From positions 1 through 64,000 of the forward strand of contig SIJG01000081.1 of NCBI GenBank assembly GCA_023374025.1: DNA of 64,000 nucleotides, given 5' to 3'. This DNA comes from Heterodera schachtii. Taxonomy: Eukaryota; Nematoda; Chromadorea; Rhabditida; Heteroderidae. The notes beneath the pieces were generated by a model. The model worked only from the letters and a program-made list of their open reading frames with translations, was not told where the DNA came from and ran no database searches. The position numbers and the translations under genes are program-made. Shown here in pieces: positions 58,613-64,000 of this stretch (position 1 is its first letter; each line of letters begins with the position of its first letter).

Positions 58613-60128
58613 ATTTTCTGTAAGAACTTAAGGAAAAAAATTATTTATATAGAAAATGTAATTTTGTTTTAGCATATAATAAAAATTCAAAAATTTAGAA
58701 ATTCAATATTTTTGCAATTGTTTAAAAAATGTTCCTTAGTCCTTGTTTTGGTGTTTTCAAAGTCAATTCTTAATTTATAGACAATTTTTGGCATTTTTTG
58801 AAGGTTAAAAGCCATTTTGGGTAATTTTTATCCATTGTTAATAAATTCATTGCTACAATATATCCTTCGCTTTGAGCTTTATTTGTTTTTTTACTCTTTT
58901 TTCAAAATCATATCCATACCATTCATTAAAGGTTTTATTTTCATTTAGAATTTTTTTTAATATAATTAAATATTCTATAAATTGAAATAAACCTAATTAA
59001 ATTTAACATTTGAGTGTTTTTGTTTCTTATAATATTTTTATTTACAATTTATATTTATAAATTATAATTGTATTAGCCTGATGTTTTTTTCTGTTGTTAC
59101 ATTACATATATTTTAAAAATTACATTTTATAGCCATTATTGTTGAATATTGTATTCTCTTCATGTCTGAAATTAAAATTTTTAAGTACAATAAAATAATA
59201 AATAGTATTTATTTCTCTTTTCTTTTTTTTATTAATTTTTTAAATTTTTTCTTCACTTTTTTGTTTTAAATTTTAATTTTCCTTGCTTTTAAATTTTTAA
59301 AAGCATTTTAAAATTTATTAAAATCTTCAGCTTCTTAAATCGATAATTAGTTTATATTTGGAATATAACTTTTTTTTGTATTAATAAATCATGATTAGTG
59401 GGTGTTGTATAATTTAATGATATATTTTATTATTGAATTTTTTTTTCCAATTTCATCAGTTTTTAAAAAATTAACTAACATAAGAAAAAAGTGTTAAATA
59501 ATTTAAATTTGATGAAATAAATTAAAAATAAATGGAAAACTTTTTTATTTTAGTTTTTTGTAATTTAATTTAAACTTGCAAATCACAAAAGTAAAATTTA
59601 TAAAAGTTAAAACAGCAGAAAAAAAAACAGTGCATATTGCTGAATAATTATATGAATATTTAACATAAATTTGAAACTATAAAAATGCTCCAAAATATTC
59701 AATTTAATTTGATTAAATATCATAATTTAAATATAAAAAATACTTTAAGTAAAAATTTATTCATTAAATATGTTTAAAAATTATTTTATAATTTAAAATT
59801 TTGTTTTGAGTGAATTTAAGCTGAAACCTATTTTACAAAAAATATAAAAGGACAAAAAAAAGAATATTAGAATTGACAATGAATTATTCATTACACGAAA
59901 TTTCCCACAAGATTAAAAATATTTTATGGAAAATGAATTTCATACGCATAATTTAAATAACTAATTTAATAGCAAATTATTCTCTTACTCTCTTCACCAA
60001 CTCATTAATATTATTAAAAAGAGCGTAGTAAATCAAACATATTGAGAATGTGTTTTAAATAAACAGAAATATTTAAAATTATTAAATTATTAAGACTTTG
60101 TTGCATTTAATTTCATTTATTTGTTCAG
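58613..60128. other. AT-rich stretch, nothing recognised
   Basis: The + strand turns A-rich between about 59450 and 60480. No gene upstream of the exon candidate at 60129 could be identified. Confidence 0.45.
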
Positions 60129-60271
60129 CCAAAATCAACGGCAAAAAACCTAAAAAGTTAAAACAAATAATTAGCAAAAGAAATTTGGTTTCCGGTCTTG
60201 GACTAAAAGCCAGACTACTTGATGTTCCGGGTGCAAAAATACCACACAGTCAAAGTTACCGAAGTGAATGA
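60129..60271 (+). CDS. Orphan terminal exon candidate
   Basis: TTTATTTGTTCAG (to 60128) is a good nematode acceptor. After two bases the frame reads KINGKKPKKLKQIISKRNLV, then SGLGLKARLLDVPGAKIPHS and a short end before TGA at 60269-60271. Basic, GC-rich against its surroundings. It lies in an A-rich block, as other coding-like pieces in this window do. No family recognised. Confidence 0.4.
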
Positions 60272-63200
60272 AATAGAATAAAAGCAAACATTAATAAAGC
60301 ATATTCAGAAGCTAAAACAAAAATTTAAATGAATTAAACTATAATATATAAGAAAAGCAATGTTTTTAAAAGAGCAAAAAAATTTATTTATTAAATAATA
60401 GTTATTTTTAAAAATAAAATACTAAAAAAATGCAATGACATAAAAAAGCATTAAGATTTTTTTAATTAATCTGCTAAAATTTTTTTGATGTTTCTTCAGA
60501 GGATAGTGCCAAATTAATCGAAATTAGACAGTTTAATTATTCGTTTTTACTTTTTAAACTTTATTACATGTCCTCGACGAAAAAGCATGAAAGCTTTTAC
60601 GAGTGATTTTTTTTTTGACTATTGAAGTGATAATTTTATTTATTTTAAAAAAAATAGAATTAGAAAGTCTATAATAATTTTATAAATTTTAATATTTTAA
60701 TGTTTCAATTTTTGTTAATTTTTCTTTGCTTATTTTATTTAATAAAAAAGAAATTTATTCTTTAAACTTGGTATGAATTTCATCTTTTATTTTATAATTA
60801 AAGATATTAAATTTAAGAAATAAATTAAGTTAATTTTTATAAAAACAAAAAAAAAATATTTTTTCGCATTAAAGAAAAAACAAATCTTTAAACACGAGTC
60901 TCGGATTGAAATACCTTTCTCTGCAGCCGCTTTTTCAGCAATTATTTCATAAGTAAATAAAAAAATTGATTTTCTTTTTCATTTAAATGATTACTTTTGT
61001 GGCTTTTTTTGAATTCATTTTTTAAAAATTAAATTAATAAATTTTTATTGTTCATATTTAAACGTTTAGTTTTTTTCAAATCTGATCTTAATTTAATTTT
61101 TATTAAATTTAAATTTACGCACTTTTATTTATGTATTTATGAAATCTTTTTCTTTTCAAATAGTAAGCATTTTTATTATAAAAAATATATATTGAAATTT
61201 AAATTTAAATTTGTCAATTTCTCTATAATCCAATTTTACCTTTTATATAATTATTTTTTGTTTGGGAATGAAAAAATTAAGTATTATAATATAAATATAA
61301 TAATAATTTAATTCTCGTGAATTAATAAATCATTTCATTTTTGGTTGTTATATTTTATCCTTATTATTTTTCTCTATATTAAAAAGTTTTATTTAAAAAA
61401 ATCAGATCAATAAAATATTTATAAGAATTTTATAAATTCTCAAGTTTCTGAATGGAGCCCCGAAATATTCAATCCGATGTTTCCTATGCTTTTTTGTATA
61501 TTTGTATTTAATCTTAAATTGTATTTTTATGTTTAAGTTCAGTATAAATTTTACTGAACTTAAATTTTTATTTTTGAAAATATGTATATTTTTGCATTGA
61601 TTTTGCTTATTTACGGTTAAAATTCAAAAAAATTATGTTCAAATTTTATTCAGGTGTTGTGAAATTTATGGTTAAAAATTGTAAATATTTTGACCAAATC
61701 TTTTACTTAATTTTCTTCTGCCCCTTCAAATTCACTAAATGAGGATAACTCTCATAATTTGACTTAAAAGTATTTTAAAGATTACATTTATTTTAATATA
61801 AATTTATTTTTCAATATCATTTCATTATTTATTATTATTTTTGGTTCATTAATTTTTGTTTATAAAATGCATATTAATTAATTTTACCTTTATTATTTTC
61901 TTTTTTCCCGATTCATAGGAGGTGACGGGATTTCTTTTTTTAAATATCTAAATTTTTTATTTTATTTTTTTATTTCCCTTTTATTTATTGTAATTTTTTC
62001 GATTTTTTAGTTTTATTTTATTTATATTCTTAAATAATGATTGAAATTTTATCTTGAACAATATTTTTTTTCAAGTTTTGGTTTTAAAAAGAATTCAATT
62101 AAAACCAAAATTCTTTAATTTATTTTTCGTTTTTTTTCTTCTTAATTATAAACTTTTGTTGATAATACAATTCAAACTGTGGTGATGAAAAGATTTTTAG
62201 CACTAAATGCTTCGAGCGATAGAAAACACCAAAAATTATTAATTTTGCTTTAAAAAAAAATTTTTTCGGCTTTTTGTGTTACTTTTTCTTTTCTTCGGAA
62301 TATAATTTTATAAGAATATTTTCGCTAATATATTTTTTCATTTTTTTGCAATTTCAATTTTATGTTTAAATTAAATATTAGATATTTTTCTTAGTTTTAT
62401 AGAAATTTTCAATATTAAAATTTATTATTTATTTTTAATTATATTTCTTAAATAATTTTTTTAGTAATTTTTCTTTTATTTAACCATGACTTTTGACGAT
62501 CGGCTTCGACATCGTTCATCGTTTGACGACGATGATAGACTAGCTTTAAGTTAAATGTACATAAATTAATTAATATTTATTATTTCTATAATTTTTATAT
62601 ATATGTATTAATCGTTTTTATCTATATTAATTATTATTCTTAGTAATTATTTTCTAGTTTTTAGTATTATTAATCATATGGAAAGTTTGGAAGCTGAATG
62701 TTTGTTTTCGTTTATTCAAATTAATATGATGGAATAATTTAACATTTGAATATGTTTATTTTTGTTTTATTTTTCAAAATGTTAATTTTCTTAAATTACT
62801 TTTTTTAATTAAATTTACTGTTTAGTTTTTTTGTTTTTTGTTTGCTACTCATTAATATTTATTTCATTATAATTAAGCTTTTTATGATAAATGGTTAATT
62901 TAGATAAATAATATTTTAATTGCTTTATGCGGTAATTCTCAAATTAATTTGGTTTATTTCAAAATATATATATTTTTTGTTATAAAAATTTATTTTATTT
63001 TTAAGTGTTGGTGTTACTATTTCTTTCTGTTTGGAATAGTATAATTAATATTTGTCTTGTCTTTGACATAAATCCAACATTTAATTCGTAAATTAAAAAG
63101 TGCTCTATTTTTTTTATTTTAATAATTATTTTTTTTATTAGTTTTGTTACTCTTCTTTCTCGAATTTATTTTTTCACAAAAATCTGCCCTCTGTCTATTC

Positions 63201-63719
63201 CGACCAATTTCTTTTCAACTGTTTTGCATCTTATAAATTTTATAAATATTCATCATTAAATTTTTTTAATACAATTAACTTTTTAATAATTTAAAGTTTT
63301 AATAAATTTTTTAAAAATTCACAAATTTTCAACATGAAACTTTAAAAAAAAATTTTTCTTTACTTTTTTTTATTGCTTTTAATGTTTTTCTTAATTTAGA
63401 TTATATTTTCTTCTTGCTATATAAATTGAAAGTATTCCACTTAATTAAAATTTTAATATGCATATTTTACTATAATATAATTTTTTAATTCTTTAAATTT
63501 ATTGTTACATTTTATTAATAAATAACATTTTTTATTTTAATTCATTTCCATTACAACTATTTTTTATATATAATATACATTATAACATTTCAATAATCAT
63601 TTGAATAATTTAAAAATTTTTTATTAAATAACAAAAATTGATTTCCTTTCTAAAATTCAATTTTTAAGAAAATTATTCATAAAATTCGCCTAAAAAGAAT
63701 TTAAATTTTTATTTTTTTT
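60272..63719. other. AT-rich stretch with scattered old repeats
   Basis: 61741 (AGGATAACTCTCATAATTTG) matches 52264; 61915-62000 resembles 27100-27190; 62163-62206 matches 19008-19050. An island at 62489-62555 has the short ATG frame MTFDDRLRHRSSFDDDDRL ending in TAA. No gene is called. Confidence 0.45.
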
Positions 63720-63860
63720 ATATCATTCGGTAGCCCTACGTGTTTTCTATGAGTCTACAAAATTTCAAAAAAATTTTAAATTTAAAAAATTTATTAGCCA
63801 AGAAACTCAAAAACGAATTTTTTAACATTTTTGGTCATACTTTCGTGAAACATAACGTAA
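63720..63860 (+). repeat. Member of the foldback-related repeat family
   Basis: ATCATTCGGTAGCCCTACGT and GAGTCTACAAAATTTC align with 25374-25425 and the inverted arms at 36779. Only one arm is visible. Confidence 0.55.
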
Positions 63861-64000
63861 CTTTTTGAACTTTTGATTTAATGATATAAAAAATTTAAAA
63901 TATATTTATTTTTGAGCATTTTTTATGAAAAAAGTTTACATTTGATGGTATTTTGGCTAAAATCATTTTTTAATTGGTTATTATTAATAATTGACTACAA
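63861..64000. other. AT-rich window end
   Basis: Nothing recognised. Confidence 0.5.

Overview
The window is a very AT-rich (T-rich on the + strand), repeat-dominated eukaryotic segment with no convincing intact host gene. The AT content, short exon-like islands behind nematode-style TTTNAG acceptors, a nematode-type Ty3/Gypsy gag domain and a long array of an oriented G-rich ~26-bp unit all suggest a plant-parasitic nematode of the root-knot (Meloidogyne) type. That assignment is inference; no rRNA, tRNA or marker gene confirms it.

Layout: 0-3 kb holds short coding-like remnants, including two decayed copies of one unknown protein family (1338-1535 and 1709-2154). 4339-5878 is a ~60-unit tandem array with two alternating unit types (TTTGGGCGATGCG and TGTGGGCGATCCG), followed by a 0.4-kb GC-rich block. 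6.3-39.8 kb is AT-rich DNA with decayed repeats: a foldback MITE (12197-12555), a hAT-like non-autonomous family (12598-13279, 15519-16194, 33152-33839, 58302-58612), a 1.5-kb segmental duplication containing that element, a 3.6-kb A-rich block bounded by ~220-bp inverted repeats (19349-23370), and a tandem array of 589/706-bp units (26950-29545).

The main mobile locus is a nested pair of LTR retrotransposons at 39798-45179. The outer, older element has a 5'-truncated LTR, a primer-binding site, five hairpins in its leader, a decayed coiled-coil-like repeat region and a 3' reading frame, but no polymerase. A younger Ty3/Gypsy-like element (41037-43915; LTRs differ by one base in 277; 5-bp target duplication AAGCG) sits inside it. 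The inner element encodes Gag, two zinc knuckles and a protease-like segment fused directly to an integrase C-terminal tail; reverse transcriptase, RNase H and the integrase core are missing, so it cannot move on its own.

45.2-64 kb is again AT-rich, with an exact 8-bp-TSD foldback element at 53623-54104, a duplicated block (51579-52040 and 55888-56535) and a few orphan exon-like islands. The most interesting signals are the composite G-rich array (possible interstitial copy of an unusual telomere-type repeat), covarying tandem hairpins in both retrotransposon leaders, and a hAT-like family whose repeated internal motif has changed in concert between copies.
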